Source: Massilia sp. Root335 (lineage in GTDB: Bacteria; Pseudomonadota; Gammaproteobacteria; Burkholderiales; Burkholderiaceae_D). Taken from it: DNA of 54,737 nt. The position numbers and the translations under genes are program-made. The DNA lies in contig NZ_LMCY01000003.1 in the NCBI RefSeq assembly GCF_001425685.1, positions 341,863-396,599 on the forward strand, written 5' to 3'. Positions 19,463-28,763 of this stretch are shown piece by piece. Every line of letters begins with the position of its first letter. The stretch's first letter is position 1. The notes below the pieces were generated by a model. That model did no database searches. It was not told the DNA's origin and saw only the letters and a program-made list of their open reading frames with translations.

Positions 19463-20200
19463 TCAGCCCATGTACATGCCGCCGTTGACGTGCAGCTCGG
19501 TACCCGTGATGTAGGCGGCCTGCGGACCGGCCAGGAAGGCGACCGCATGCGCGATGTCTTCCGGCTGGCCCAGGCGGCCCAGCGGGATCTGCGTCAGCAG
19601 CGCCTCGTGCTGGCCTTCGCCCAGCGCCTTCGTCATGTCGGTGTCGATGAAGCCCGGCGCCACGCAGTTGACGGTGATGTTGCGGCTGCCGATCTCGCGC
19701 GCCAGCGCGCGGGTCATGCCGGCCACGCCGGCCTTCGCGGCCGCGTAATTCATCTGCCCCGGATTGCCGGACGCGCCCACGACGGACGTGATGTTGATGA
19801 TACGCCCCTGCTTCGCCTTCATCATCCCGCGCAGCACGGCGCGCGACAGGCGGCCGACGGCGGTCAGGTTGGTGGCGATCACGTTGTCCCACTCCTCGTC
19901 CTTCATGCGCATCGCCAGTTGATCCTGGGTGATGCCGGCATTGTTGACGAGGATGCCGATGGCGCCCACGTTCTTGCTGACGTCGTCGATGACGGCGGCG
20001 CATTGCGCGGCGTCGGTAACGTTCAGCACGACGCCCTTGCCGCCGAATTCGGCGAGGTAGGCGCTGATGGCTTCGGCGCCGGCGCCGGTGGTGGCGGTGC
20101 CGACCACTTTCGCGCCCTGGCGGGCCAGTTCGAGCGCGATGGCCTTGCCGATGCCGCGCGACGCGCCGGTGACGAGGGCGACTTGGTTTTGCAGATTCAT
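19463..20200 (-). CDS. fabG: 3-oxoacyl-ACP reductase
   Basis: FabG reduces beta-ketoacyl-ACP with NADPH. The 245-residue short-chain dehydrogenase has the cofactor loop TGASRGIG, the NNAG motif and the Ser-Tyr-Lys triad (Ser in NITSVVGA, Tyr and Lys in MNYAAAKAG). Length matches E. coli FabG (244). It lies 36 bp after fabD in the fab operon. Confidence 0.97.
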   Translation of the reverse strand: MNLQNQVALVTGASRGIGKAIALELARQGAKVVGTATTGAGAEAISAYLAEFGGKGVVLNVTDAAQCAAVIDDVSKNVGAIGILVNNAGITQDQLAMRMKDEEWDNVIATNLTAVGRLSRAVLRGMMKAKQGRIINITSVVGASGNPGQMNYAAAKAGVAGMTRALAREIGSRNITVNCVAPGFIDTDMTKALGEGQHEALLTQIPLGRLGQPEDIAHAVAFLAGPQAAYITGTELHVNGGMYMG

Positions 20201-20236
20201 TTGGTCCTCTTTTTTTCTAACGGGATTTTGCTGCGC

Positions 20237-21172
20237 TCAGCCTTTGACGGCGGCGAGCACGCGCTCCAGCGCAGCCTGGTCGACCAGGGCTTCGCCCACC
20301 AGCACCGGGTCGATCCGCTTGGCCATGCCGATCAGGGTCTTGCTCGGCGCGCATTCGATGACTTGCGTCACGCCGTCGGCCGCCATCTTCTGCATCGTCT
20401 CGACCCAACGCACGGGACCGGCAGCCTGGCGCACCAGCGCGTCCTTGATCGCGGCCGGATCGTTCAGGATAGCCACGTCGACGTTGTTGATCAAGTCAAT
20501 CTGCGGTGCGGCAAACTTCAGGTTCGCCATGTAGTCGCGCAGGCGGTCCGACGCCGGTTTCAGCAGCGACGAGTGGAACGGCGCCGACACGGCCAGCTTC
20601 ATGGCGCGCTTGGCGCCTTTCGCCTTGGCGATGTCGCAGGCGCGCTCGACGGCCGCGGTGTGGCCGGCGATCACGATCTGCGTCGGTTCGTTGAAGTTGA
20701 CGGCTTCCACGACGTCGCCCTGGGCCGCTTCGGCGCACACGGCGCGCACGTCGTCGGCCGCGAGGCCGAGGATCACGGCCATGCCGCCCTGCCCGACCGG
20801 CACGGCATCCTGCATGGACTGGGCACGGAAGCGTACCAGCGGCACGGCGTCCCTGAAGTCGATCACGCCGGCGGCGACGAGGGCCGAGTATTCACCCAGG
20901 CTGTGGCCGGCCACGACGGCCGGCCTGGGGCCGCCCACGGCGATCCACGCGCGGTACACGGCGACGGCGGCCGTCAGCATCACGGGCTGCGTGTTGGTGG
21001 TCAGGTCCAGATCTTCCTTCGGGCCTTCGGCGATCAGCTTGCCGATGTCCTGGCCCAGCGCGTCCGACGCCTCGGCGACGGTCTGTGCGACGACCGGGTT
21101 GCCGGCGAAGCCGTTCAGCATGCCGACGGCCTGCGCGCCCTGGCCGGTGAAAAGAAATGCGAATTTGCTCAT
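20237..21172 (-). CDS. fabD: Malonyl-CoA:ACP transacylase
   Basis: FabD loads malonyl groups from CoA onto ACP. The 311-residue protein starts SKFAFLFTGQGAQAVGM, with the oxyanion-hole Gln, the nucleophile serine in GHSLGEYSAL and the catalytic His in VSAPFHSSLL. ATG 21172 is preceded by AAGGAGAA at good spacing. It lies between fabH and fabG. Confidence 0.97.
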   Translation of the reverse strand: MSKFAFLFTGQGAQAVGMLNGFAGNPVVAQTVAEASDALGQDIGKLIAEGPKEDLDLTTNTQPVMLTAAVAVYRAWIAVGGPRPAVVAGHSLGEYSALVAAGVIDFRDAVPLVRFRAQSMQDAVPVGQGGMAVILGLAADDVRAVCAEAAQGDVVEAVNFNEPTQIVIAGHTAAVERACDIAKAKGAKRAMKLAVSAPFHSSLLKPASDRLRDYMANLKFAAPQIDLINNVDVAILNDPAAIKDALVRQAAGPVRWVETMQKMAADGVTQVIECAPSKTLIGMAKRIDPVLVGEALVDQAALERVLAAVKG

Positions 21173-21255
21173 CAAGTTCTCCTTGATTGTTGTTCGTTGC
21201 CGGGCGCCGGCTCGGCCAGGCACCCGGTGGATTGTTCAGTCGAGCTTGACTGTAA

Positions 21256-22236
21256 TCACATGCGCGCCAGCACGGCGCCCCATGTGAAGCCGCCGCCCAC
21301 GCCTTCCATCATGACGTTCTGGCCGGGCTTGATACGGCCGTCGCGCACGGCGACGTCGAGCGCCAGCGGGATCGATGCGGCCGACGTGTTGCCGTGTTCG
21401 TTGACGGTGACGATCATCCTGTCGGTCGGCAGGCCCAGCTTTTTCGCCGTGCCCGTCATGATGCGCAGGTTGGCCTGGTGCGGGATCAGCCAGTCGATGC
21501 TGCTGGCCGGCATTTGCGCATGGACCAGCGCTTCGTTGGCGACCTTTTCCAGCACGGTGACGGCCAGCTTGAAGACGGCCGGGCCGTCCATGTACAGGAA
21601 TTTCTGGTTGACGGCCAGGTTCGACGGGTTCGACGGGCCGCACAGGATGCCGCCATGGCTGCCGTCGGCATGCAGCTTGACGGCCAGCACGCCCGGTTCC
21701 TCGGACGCCGCCAGCACGATGGCGCCGGCGCCGTCGCCGAACAGCACGCAGGTGCTGCGGTCGTCGAAGTCGAGGATGCGCGAGAACACTTCCGTGCCGA
21801 TCACCAGCACGTTCTTCGCGTTGCCGGCCTTGATGAAGGCGTCGGCCGTCGCCATGGCGTAGACGAAGCCGCTGCACACGGCGCCCATGTCGAACGCGGC
21901 GCTGTTGTTGCGCATGCCGAGCTTGTTCTGGACGATGCAGGCGGTGCTGGGGAAGCTGCCGAAAAAGTCCGGAGTCGACGTGGCGACGATGATCAGGTCG
22001 ATCTGCTCGGCTTCGAGGCCGGCCGCTTCGAGCGCCTTGCGCGCCGCATTCACGGCGAGGTCCGACGCGTTTTCCTCGGGTGCCGCGTAGTGGCGGGCGG
22101 AGATGCCGCTGCGCGACACGATCCACTCGTCCGACGTCTCGATGCCCTTGACGGCCAGCTGGGCCGCCAGGTCGTCGTTCGTGACACGCTGCTCGGGCAG
22201 ATAGCTGCCGGTGCCGATAATTTTGCTGTAAGTCAT
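21256..22236 (-). CDS. fabH: Beta-ketoacyl-ACP synthase III
   Basis: FabH starts fatty-acid synthesis by condensing acetyl-CoA with malonyl-ACP. The 326-residue protein has the nucleophile C121 in [12 protein letters not shown], the His in [10 protein letters not shown] and the Asn in [10 protein letters not shown], the complete Cys-His-Asn triad. It lies 2 bp from plsX, indicating tight coupling, and is followed by fabD. Confidence 0.97.
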   Translation of the reverse strand: MTYSKIIGTGSYLPEQRVTNDDLAAQLAVKGIETSDEWIVSRSGISARHYAAPEENASDLAVNAARKALEAAGLEAEQIDLIIVATSTPDFFGSFPSTACIVQNKLGMRNNSAAFDMGAVCSGFVYAMATADAFIKAGNAKNVLVIGTEVFSRILDFDDRSTCVLFGDGAGAIVLAASEEPGVLAVKLHADGSHGGILCGPSNPSNLAVNQKFLYMDGPAVFKLAVTVLEKVANEALVHAQMPASSIDWLIPHQANLRIMTGTAKKLGLPTDRMIVTVNEHGNTSAASIPLALDVAVRDGRIKPGQNVMMEGVGGGFTWGAVLARM

Positions 22237-22238
22237 TA

Positions 22239-23279
22239 CTAACCCTGCTGAATAGTTGAGCCTGGCGCTTCCGGGTCGGGAGCTTGCGGCAACATTTCGG
22301 CGATCAAGGTCGAGAGTTGCGCCTGCACATTATATTTCGCCGCGTCAAAAGCGCGTCGCAGTGCCCACTCGTAGGCGTAGGCGTTGGCGCCGCCATGACT
22401 CTTGAATACCAGGCCCTTGAGGCCCAGCAGACCGGCGCCGTTATAACTTTCGGGGTTCAGCTTCTTGAGCGACTTGCGTGCGAACAGGGCGCCTATCTTC
22501 GACATCGTCGTTTCGAGGAACACCGATTTGACGAAGCGGGACAGGCCTTCGATCGCCTTCAGGGTCACGTTGCCGACGAAACCGTCGCACACGACGACGT
22601 CCACGGTACCCTTGAAGATGTCGTTGCCTTCGACGTTGCCGTGGAAATTCAGCACGCCGCGTTCGTGGTCGGCCCGCAGCAGGGGCGCGGTGGCCTTGAC
22701 CACTTCGTTGCCCTTGATTTCTTCCGTGCCCACATTGAGCAGGCCGATGCTCGGGCGGCGCTTTTCCATCGCCTCGAACAGCACGGCGCCCATGATGGCG
22801 AACTGGTGCAGGTGGTGGGGCTCGCAGTCGACGTTCGCGCCCAGGTCGAGCATGTACGTCGGACCGCCCTTCTGGTTCGGCAGGATCGAGCAGATGGCCG
22901 GCCGATCCACGTCGGCCATGGTTTTCAGCACATAGCGCGAGATGGCCATCAGCGCACCGGTATTGCCGGCGGAGACGCAGACGGCGGCGCTGCCGTCCTT
23001 GACGAGCTCGATCGCCACGCGCATCGACGAATCCTTCTTGCGGCGCAGGGCGACTTCGATCGGGTCGTCCATGGCGACCACTTCGGACGCATGGCGGACG
23101 GTCAGGCGCGGGTTGTCGCCCGCGTGATGTTTCTTGAGTTCAGCACGGATCTGCTCTTCCTGGCCAACGAGGATCAGTTCGGCATCGGATTCGCGCTTGA
23201 GGAATGCGAGGGCTGCCGGGATGGTCACGGTGGGGCCGTGGTCGCCGCCCATGCAGTCGATGGAAATTTTGATTGTCAT
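22239..23279 (-). CDS. plsX: Phosphate acyltransferase PlsX
   Basis: PlsX converts acyl-ACP to acyl phosphate for PlsY, linking fatty-acid and phospholipid synthesis. The 346-residue protein starts with [12 protein letters not shown], shows [13 protein letters not shown] and [18 protein letters not shown], all family markers. It stands between rpmF and fabH, the usual bacterial order. A possible stem-loop lies in the 176-bp rpmF-plsX gap. Confidence 0.96.
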   Translation of the reverse strand: MTIKISIDCMGGDHGPTVTIPAALAFLKRESDAELILVGQEEQIRAELKKHHAGDNPRLTVRHASEVVAMDDPIEVALRRKKDSSMRVAIELVKDGSAAVCVSAGNTGALMAISRYVLKTMADVDRPAICSILPNQKGGPTYMLDLGANVDCEPHHLHQFAIMGAVLFEAMEKRRPSIGLLNVGTEEIKGNEVVKATAPLLRADHERGVLNFHGNVEGNDIFKGTVDVVVCDGFVGNVTLKAIEGLSRFVKSVFLETTMSKIGALFARKSLKKLNPESYNGAGLLGLKGLVFKSHGGANAYAYEWALRRAFDAAKYNVQAQLSTLIAEMLPQAPDPEAPGSTIQQG

Positions 23280-23384
23280 TTGTCGGGATGGACCGCTGGC
23301 TCAAGGTCGGCCGACGGCGGCGTGTTCTCGGCGGGGTACACAACGGACCGAGTCAGCAGGATGGTAAATGACGGAGTTACCGCG

Positions 23385-23430
23385 AAAGAAAAAGCGGCGC
23401 CACGCATTCGACATACGTTGCACCGCTTTC
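23385..23430 (-). terminator. Possible stem-loop terminator or attenuator after rpmF
   Basis: In the minus direction GAAAGCGGTGC and GGCGCCGCTTTTTC form imperfect arms around an ~18-nt loop and run into a T-rich stretch (23399-23385). It sits about 25 bp after the rpmF stop and 110 bp before plsX, so it could let rpmF be transcribed in excess of the fab genes. The stem has mismatches. Confidence 0.4.
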
Positions 23431-23455
23431 ATGGAACAAAACAGCAAGACGTCGA

Positions 23456-23638
23456 TTACTCGTCGTTCTTGGTCTTGAGCACTTTACGGCCACGGTAGAA
23501 ACCGTTCGGGCTGATGTGGTGACGCAGGTGCGTTTCGCCGGTGGTCGGCTCGACTGCCAGGTTCGGGGCGGTCAGGAAATCGTGCGAACGGTGCATGCCG
23601 CGCTTCGACGGGGACTTCTTATTCTGTTGAACTGCCAT
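23456..23638 (-). CDS. rpmF: 50S ribosomal protein L32
   Basis: The 60-residue basic protein ([19 protein letters not shown], then FYRGRKVL) is a typical zinc-free bL32 of betaproteobacteria. It lies between yceD and plsX, the standard order. AGGAG before the ATG gives a good ribosome binding site. An extended -10 element just upstream suggests extra transcription besides read-through from yceD. Confidence 0.98.
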   Translation of the reverse strand: MAVQQNKKSPSKRGMHRSHDFLTAPNLAVEPTTGETHLRHHISPNGFYRGRKVLKTKNDE

Positions 23639-23664
23639 GATGACTCCTAAACATAAGTTCTAAA

Positions 23665-23673
23665 ATTCTAACA
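23665..23673 (-). promoter_or_regulatory. Extended -10 promoter for rpmF
   Basis: Minus-strand TGT-TAGAAT (23673-23665) lies about 27 nt before the rpmF ATG in an AT-rich stretch. A -35 is not clear. It lies in the 210-bp yceD-rpmF gap, which shows no other feature. Confidence 0.4.
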
Positions 23674-23848
23674 CATTCGACTTGCAAGTACATGCGCATC
23701 GAGTATCCCAGCGGCAATAACTTTGGGAACGCCATTGCCGACATGCTTAACGCTGCCTTACAACGATGACTCAATACTCGAGCTGCACGCGTTTGACACG
23801 TTTTGACGCTGCGAATGCTACCTGTACGTAGCACCCACCGCAATTCTT

Positions 23849-24346
23849 TTATTCAGATTTGAGGCTCTTCAATGCCGCGAACGGCGACACCTTCTCGGAC
23901 TTGATCGAGTCCAGCAGCTTGGTATCGGGGCACACCTCGTGTTTCGGTGCCTGCGGCAAGGCCAGCAGGGCTTCATCTTCCAGCAGATCGCGGATGTCGC
24001 AGGTATGGCTGCCGACGATCACGTCGATACTCTCGTCGTCGAGGATTTCCTCGATCTCGTCCGCTTCCGCGTCGTCCTTGCCCAGCACCAGCACGGTCGA
24101 CGAATCGAGCGGGTAGCCGAACGGGGTCAGGCAACGCTGGCAGACCAGCTGCACGGTACCGGAGACGGACAGCGTCAACATCGGATACCCCTGCCGGGTC
24201 TGGCCGCCCTGGATGGACCAGGCGATCTCACCGGACCGGTCGGCGCATTCGGTCGCCAGGCGGGTCATTTCCGCCACCGGCGTGACGCCTTCACGATAGC
24301 CGTTGTTCCGACAAAATTCAAAAGCGTCGATGACAAAAGCGCTCAT
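23849..24346 (-). CDS. yceD: YceD family (DUF177) protein
   Basis: The 165-residue acidic protein has CQRCLTP in the middle and an acidic stretch (DDAEADEIEEILDDESID) followed by DIRDLLEDEALLALP and a late Cys in HEVC, the DUF177 pattern. In plants and bacteria this family is linked to 23S rRNA accumulation and ribosome assembly, which fits its constant place before rpmF. ATG 24346 gives the family start SAFVIDAFEF with GGGGAT upstream; ATG 24358 is in frame too. Confidence 0.9.
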   Translation of the reverse strand: MSAFVIDAFEFCRNNGYREGVTPVAEMTRLATECADRSGEIAWSIQGGQTRQGYPMLTLSVSGTVQLVCQRCLTPFGYPLDSSTVLVLGKDDAEADEIEEILDDESIDVIVGSHTCDIRDLLEDEALLALPQAPKHEVCPDTKLLDSIKSEKVSPFAALKSLKSE

Positions 24347-24374
24347 TTGGAAAAACATCCCCGGAAAACCTGCG

Positions 24375-24404
24375 ATAATAACAGGCTTCGCCCCGCGCAG
24401 TCAA
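24375..24404 (-). promoter_or_regulatory. Sigma-70 promoter for yceD-rpmF-plsX-fab
   Basis: Minus-strand TTGACT (24404-24399) and TATTAT (24380-24375) are separated by 18 bp, each one base from consensus. The start point would fall about 20 nt before the yceD ATG. It lies in the divergent yceD/maf region and is probably the main promoter of the ribosomal-protein/lipid-synthesis operon. Confidence 0.7.
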
Positions 24405-24452
24405 AGACTCCGTCGCAAAAGCGCTATCTTCCTGTTTTATTTACGAAAATCG

Positions 24453-25076
24453 ATGCCAAGTTCCACCCTCCCGCGTCTCATCCTGGCCTCCGGTTCCGCC
24501 TACCGGCGCGAGCTGCTGGGTCGCCTGCACCTGCCGTTCGACGCCGTCTCGCCCGACATCGACGAGACCCCGCGTCCCGGCGAAGCCCCGGAAACGACGG
24601 CGCTGCGGCTGGCGCGCGAGAAGGCGGCGGCCGTCGCCAGCACCCATCCGGGCGCCCTCGTGATCGGCTCGGACCAGGTCGCGACGCTGGACGGCGTCCA
24701 GATCGGCAAGCCCGGCGACCACGCCCGCGCCCTCGCCCAGCTACAAATGATGCGCGGCCGCCGCGTCGTGTTCCACACGGCCTTGTGCCTGTGGGACGGC
24801 CGCCTGGCCTTCGACGCCGCGGCGCAGGCCTCGCAACTGGATAATGTGCAGGTGTTCGTCACGTTCCGCGACCTGCCGGATGCCGAGCTCGACGCCTACC
24901 TGCGCATCGAGCAGCCGTACGACTGCGCCGGCAGCGCCAAGAACGAGGGGCTCGGCATCGCCCTGCTCGAACGCATCGACAGCAGCGACCCGACCGCCCT
25001 CACGGGCCTCCCGCTGATCGCCCTGACGGGCATGCTGCGCCGTGCCGGCATGCCGTTCTTTACTACCCAACAATAA
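24453..25076 (+). CDS. Maf-family nucleotide pyrophosphatase (YceF type)
   Basis: Maf proteins hydrolyse non-canonical nucleoside triphosphates to monophosphates. The 207-residue protein has the signature LILASGSAYRRELLG, the substrate-site DIDETPRPGE, and the catalytic Asp region VIGSDQVATLDG. Of the subgroups it is closest to YceF, which prefers 7-methyl-GTP, and yceF is also the divergent neighbour of yceD-rpmF in E. coli. It is followed after 5 bp by a methyltransferase gene. The frame is open 50 codons upstream but that part is not family-like. Confidence 0.9.
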   Translation: MPSSTLPRLILASGSAYRRELLGRLHLPFDAVSPDIDETPRPGEAPETTALRLAREKAAAVASTHPGALVIGSDQVATLDGVQIGKPGDHARALAQLQMMRGRRVVFHTALCLWDGRLAFDAAAQASQLDNVQVFVTFRDLPDAELDAYLRIEQPYDCAGSAKNEGLGIALLERIDSSDPTALTGLPLIALTGMLRRAGMPFFTTQQ

Positions 25077-25081
25077 ACAAT

Positions 25082-25831
25082 ATGCCCGGTACGCTCTACC
25101 TGATTCCAAACACCCTTGGCCCGACCGAAGCGGCGCCGCACGCGCTGTCCCACATCCTGCCCGAACACGTGCAGGACATCGCCAGCAAGCTCGATTATTT
25201 CGTGGCCGAGAACGCCAAGACGGCGCGCGCGTTCCTGAAACTGGTCGCCATCGACCATCCGCTCGCGCGCCCATTGCAGGACATCCAGATCGCCGAGCTG
25301 AACGTGAACACGCCCGCGCAGGCGCTGGCCGCGCTGCTGGCGCCGCTGCTCGAAGGACGTGACGCCGGCCTCGTGTCGGAAGCGGGCGTACCGGCCGTCG
25401 CCGACCCGGGCGCCGACCTCGTCCGGCTGGCGCACCAGCACGGCGTCAACGTGCGCCCGCTCGTGGGCCCCTCGTCGCTGCTGCTGGCCGTCATGGCGAG
25501 CGGCCTGAACGGTCAAAGCTTCGCGTTCAACGGCTATCTCCCGACGGATGCCGCCCAGCGCACGAAGCGCATCCAGCAGCTGGAACAGCGCTCGCGCAGC
25601 GACAAACAGACGCAATTGCTGATCGAGACGCCCTACCGCAACGGCGCGATGCTGGAAGCGCTCGTTGCCGGCTGCCAGCCGGGTACGCTCGTGTGCGTGG
25701 CGACCGACCTGTCGCTGGCGACGGAAACCGTGCGCACGCAGACGGCCGCCAAGTGGAAGGCCCAGTTGGCCGCCGGCAACGCGCCGGATTTCCACAAGAA
25801 GCCGACCGTCTTCCTGTTCCTGGCCCAATAA
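25082..25831 (+). CDS. Tetrapyrrole-methylase-fold SAM-dependent methyltransferase (RsmI-related)
   Basis: The 249-residue protein has the GTLYLIPNTLG start, a TAR segment (ENAKTARAFLK) and SEAGVPAVADPGADLV, the glycine-rich SAM loop of the RsmI branch. It differs from true RsmI, which has GTLYVVATPIGNL and is about 40 residues longer, so I do not assign the 16S rRNA C1402 2'-O-methylation. The C-terminal half shows LLIETPYRNGAMLEALV, which is family-like. It follows maf by 5 bp in a two-gene unit and converges on the EAL-HDOD gene 3 bp away. Its substrate is unknown. Confidence 0.85.
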   Translation: MPGTLYLIPNTLGPTEAAPHALSHILPEHVQDIASKLDYFVAENAKTARAFLKLVAIDHPLARPLQDIQIAELNVNTPAQALAALLAPLLEGRDAGLVSEAGVPAVADPGADLVRLAHQHGVNVRPLVGPSSLLLAVMASGLNGQSFAFNGYLPTDAAQRTKRIQQLEQRSRSDKQTQLLIETPYRNGAMLEALVAGCQPGTLVCVATDLSLATETVRTQTAAKWKAQLAAGNAPDFHKKPTVFLFLAQ

Positions 25832-25834
25832 GAA

Positions 25835-27109
25835 TCAGTGCACCTCGGCGCCGAGTTCGCGCACCCAGCCGAACGCGGCCAGTTCGATCTCGCGCACCTG
25901 CTTCACGGACAGCCCCAGCCGGCCCAGCGCCGCCCCCAGCTCACGGCCCGGCTCCGCGTGCTCCAGCGATTCCGCCACGCTCAGCATGGCCGCGTAGTCG
26001 CCGTCGCGCTCGAGCAGGGCCGCGCGGACGTCGCGCGAAATGTCGACCTTGTCGAGGATCTCGCGCATCGGCACGCCGAACAGCGCATCCATCAGCGACA
26101 TGATGCCGACCGTGAACGCCGTGTTGGCGCCGGCGACGTCGCCCGGACGCAGCGTCAATGTCATCAGCTCGAGCAGGCGGCCGCGCGTCGTGGCCATCTG
26201 CAGCAGCGGCGAATTCAGTTCCACTTGCCCTTCCGGGCCGCTGTACAGCAGGATCTGCACCCAGCGCTGCAGCTGGCTGCGGCCAAGCTGGACGAGGGCC
26301 TGCGAGATCGATTCCACGCGCGGCGCGCCCGCGCCCGTCAGGTGGCCGTTGACGAGGCGCAGCAGGTTCAGGCTGAGCAGCGCATCGCGCTTGACGGCGG
26401 CTTCGATGGCCTCGTTGTCGGCATCCGAGTGGATCAGGTCCGTCAGGCGCAGCAGCACGAGCTCCGACGGCGAGATCTTCTTGCCGGACAGGATGGCCGG
26501 CCGGGCAAAGTAATAGCCCTGGAAATATTCGAAGCCGAGTTCCAGGCACAGCTGGAATTCCTCGACCGTTTCGACCTTTTCCGCCAGCAGCTTCTGGTGC
26601 GGCCCGCGCAATGCGTGCACGAGCCCGGCAAGCTCGTCGCGGCCGACGCCCTGCAAGTCGATCTTGATGACGTCGACGAGGTTCCTGAGCTTGCTTACCT
26701 GCTCGGAATGGCCTATAACATCGTCGAGAGCGAACTTGAAACCGAGCTCTTTCAACTCTCTAATGCGCGCCAGCAATTGCGTCGTGGGACGGACGGTTTC
26801 CAGGATTTCCAGGATGACCTGATCGGGAGGCAGGAAGCGGACGAAATCGCTCATCAACACGACCTCGTCGACATTGACGAAGGCGATCTGCTCGCCCACC
26901 ACCTGCTTCATGCCCAGCTGCGACGCATGGGAAATCACGGCGGCGGTGGCGGCGGCATAATCGGTCAGCTGCGCGTCCTCATGCTCCGGGGCGGCGCGGA
27001 ACAGCAACTCGAACGCCACCAGTTTCTGGTCGCGTCCGAGGATGGGCTGGCGCGCCAAAAAGAATTCGTCGGACGGCGTGGACGTGGCTGCCGTTGCTAC
27101 CGCATGCAT
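25835..27109 (-). CDS. EAL and HDOD domain signalling protein
   Basis: The 424-residue protein joins an N-terminal EAL-type domain (about residues 15-220) to a C-terminal HDOD domain (about 220-410), the YuxH/CdgJ-like layout. EAL catalytic positions look largely kept: Glu in FELLFR, Asn in AFVNVDE, Glu in VILEILE, two Asp in ALDDVIG, Lys in VIKIDL, Glu in AEKVE and Gln in FQGYYFARP. Activity on c-di-GMP is therefore possible, although such proteins are often non-catalytic. ATG 27109 is supported by CAGGAG eight bases upstream. It is a single-gene unit and probably soluble. Confidence 0.9.
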   Translation of the reverse strand: MHAVATAATSTPSDEFFLARQPILGRDQKLVAFELLFRAAPEHEDAQLTDYAAATAAVISHASQLGMKQVVGEQIAFVNVDEVVLMSDFVRFLPPDQVILEILETVRPTTQLLARIRELKELGFKFALDDVIGHSEQVSKLRNLVDVIKIDLQGVGRDELAGLVHALRGPHQKLLAEKVETVEEFQLCLELGFEYFQGYYFARPAILSGKKISPSELVLLRLTDLIHSDADNEAIEAAVKRDALLSLNLLRLVNGHLTGAGAPRVESISQALVQLGRSQLQRWVQILLYSGPEGQVELNSPLLQMATTRGRLLELMTLTLRPGDVAGANTAFTVGIMSLMDALFGVPMREILDKVDISRDVRAALLERDGDYAAMLSVAESLEHAEPGRELGAALGRLGLSVKQVREIELAAFGWVRELGAEVH

Positions 27110-27272
27110 GTAAAAACTCCTGAAACGCACGGCGCGCACCATGCGCCCCGGGCCCGGTCTGGCCGGTATATCGGTCCGACTATACTACAGACGGGAAGTC
27201 TTTACATTTCGACATCGTATCAAATCGTTTCAGACCAGAGGTTCCAGCCCGAAACGATCCATGCAAAGGGGG

Positions 27273-28520
27273 TCAGGAACGGCCCGATCCGCCGCGTTTG
27301 GATGGCCCGCGCGGCGCGGCGGCCGTCTCCGTACGCGGGCCGCGCGCCTGGGTCCGGCTGCCCGTGCCGGCGCCACGCGGCGCGGCGGCAGCGCGTTCGC
27401 CGCGCGCCGTTTCCTCGTTGCGCGGACCACGCTGGCCCGCCGCCTGAGCGCGCGGAGCGCGTCCCGCGGTGCCGCCCTGCTCGCCTTCGCCTTCCGCGCG
27501 CGGGCGCGCGCCGTCGCCGAACGCCTGGCCCGGCAGGCGCAGGCTGCCGCCGCCGGACAGTGGACTCGCGCGGCGCGCATTGCCCACCGGCTGGCGCGGC
27601 GCGCCGGCGATGCCGCCGCGTGCCGCCACGGCGCCCGTGACCGGCGTGCCCTTCTCGATGCGGAACGTCGCGCCGGCATCCTGGCCCAGCACCTGCACAA
27701 GGTAGGGCATCGTCTCGCGCAAGGTCGCTTCCAGCGTGTACGGCGGGTTCAGGATGAACATGCCGCTGCTGTGCAGCCCGTTGCCGTCGGCACGCGGGCC
27801 GGCCACGCTCAAGGTCACGTGCAGCCATTCCTTGGCCGGCAGGCGCTTCAGGCGGTCGGGGAACTGGCGCGATTCCATGCGCTGCAGCGCCGGATACCAG
27901 ACGGCGTACGTGCCCGCCGGGAAGCGCTTGATCGCCTCCTCGAGCGCGTCGCGCACGTGCTTGTAGTCGAGCTTGACTTCGTACGGCGGATCGACGAGCA
28001 CCAGTGCCCGGCGCGACGGCGGCGGCAGCAGCGCCTTGAGGCCGTGGAAGCCGTCCGCGTGGTCGACGAGGATGCGGCGTCCGCGTGCCCGCGCGCCCTG
28101 CTCCGCATGGTGCGCTTCGAGCTTGCGGACGTTCTCCGCCAGCACCCGGATGTCGGCCGGATGCAGCTCGAACAGGCGCAGGCGATCCTCCAGCCGCGTC
28201 TCGGCATCCGCGACCCACGGCGAGCCGGGATACCAGCGCAGCTTGCCGCTCGGGTTCAGCTTGCGCACGACGTCCACGTACTCGGCCAGCGCCGGCGGCA
28301 AGTCGTCGCGGCCCCACAGGCGCGCGATGCCGTCGACGTATTCGCCGCTCTTGACCGCCTGCGCACTGTCGAGCGCGTACACGCCGGCACCGGCATGGGT
28401 GTCGATATACGTGTAGGCCGTGTCTTTCTGGTTCATGTATTTGTGCAACTGAACCTGAATAAAATGCTTCAGGACATCGGCGTGGTTACCCGCGTGGAAG
28501 GCGTGGCGGTAGCTGAACAT
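27273..28520 (-). CDS. rlmJ: 23S rRNA (adenine2030-N6)-methyltransferase with long disordered C-terminal tail
   Basis: RlmJ methylates A2030 of 23S rRNA. The first ~280 of 415 residues match the whole E. coli enzyme: FSYRHAFHAGNHADVLKH, the SAM site YIDTHAGAGVY, the catalytic LVDPPYEVK, and the late NPPYTLE. After the FRIEKGTPVTG segment comes a tail of about 130 residues made almost only of Gly, Arg, Ala, Pro, Glu and Gln, with RG and RGG-like steps, not part of the known fold. It reads through in the same frame without a stop. The tail resembles RNA-binding disordered regions. Confidence 0.9.
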   Translation of the reverse strand: MFSYRHAFHAGNHADVLKHFIQVQLHKYMNQKDTAYTYIDTHAGAGVYALDSAQAVKSGEYVDGIARLWGRDDLPPALAEYVDVVRKLNPSGKLRWYPGSPWVADAETRLEDRLRLFELHPADIRVLAENVRKLEAHHAEQGARARGRRILVDHADGFHGLKALLPPPSRRALVLVDPPYEVKLDYKHVRDALEEAIKRFPAGTYAVWYPALQRMESRQFPDRLKRLPAKEWLHVTLSVAGPRADGNGLHSSGMFILNPPYTLEATLRETMPYLVQVLGQDAGATFRIEKGTPVTGAVAARGGIAGAPRQPVGNARRASPLSGGGSLRLPGQAFGDGARPRAEGEGEQGGTAGRAPRAQAAGQRGPRNEETARGERAAAAPRGAGTGSRTQARGPRTETAAAPRGPSKRGGSGRS

Positions 28521-28683
28521 AGAGGATTCCAATCTGATTGATGCGGTGCCCGCGGTGCGATCGCGAATGCGGGCCAACCGTCATTATCCACCAGATAGGG
28601 CCGCCGCCCAACAGCGCCCCGGCGCAGAACCACATTCGGCTCAGCAATTGCCCAAAAAAGGGCTCTGACCCCGAATTGACGAG

Positions 28684-28719
28684 TAAAAAAAGCCGCAGCG
28701 GCTTGTGGCCACTGCGGCT
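28684..28719 (-). terminator. Terminator after aceA
   Basis: In the minus direction AGCCGCAG and CTGCGGCT (28719-28712 with 28698-28691) form an 8-bp stem, and further pairs TGGCC/GGCC-type can form in the loop. A run of seven T follows. It lies about 45 bp after the aceA stop. Confidence 0.85.
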
Positions 28720-28763
28720 GACCATCGCGAGGATGGGTGGAGGAAAACGTTGATTGGCGGGCG

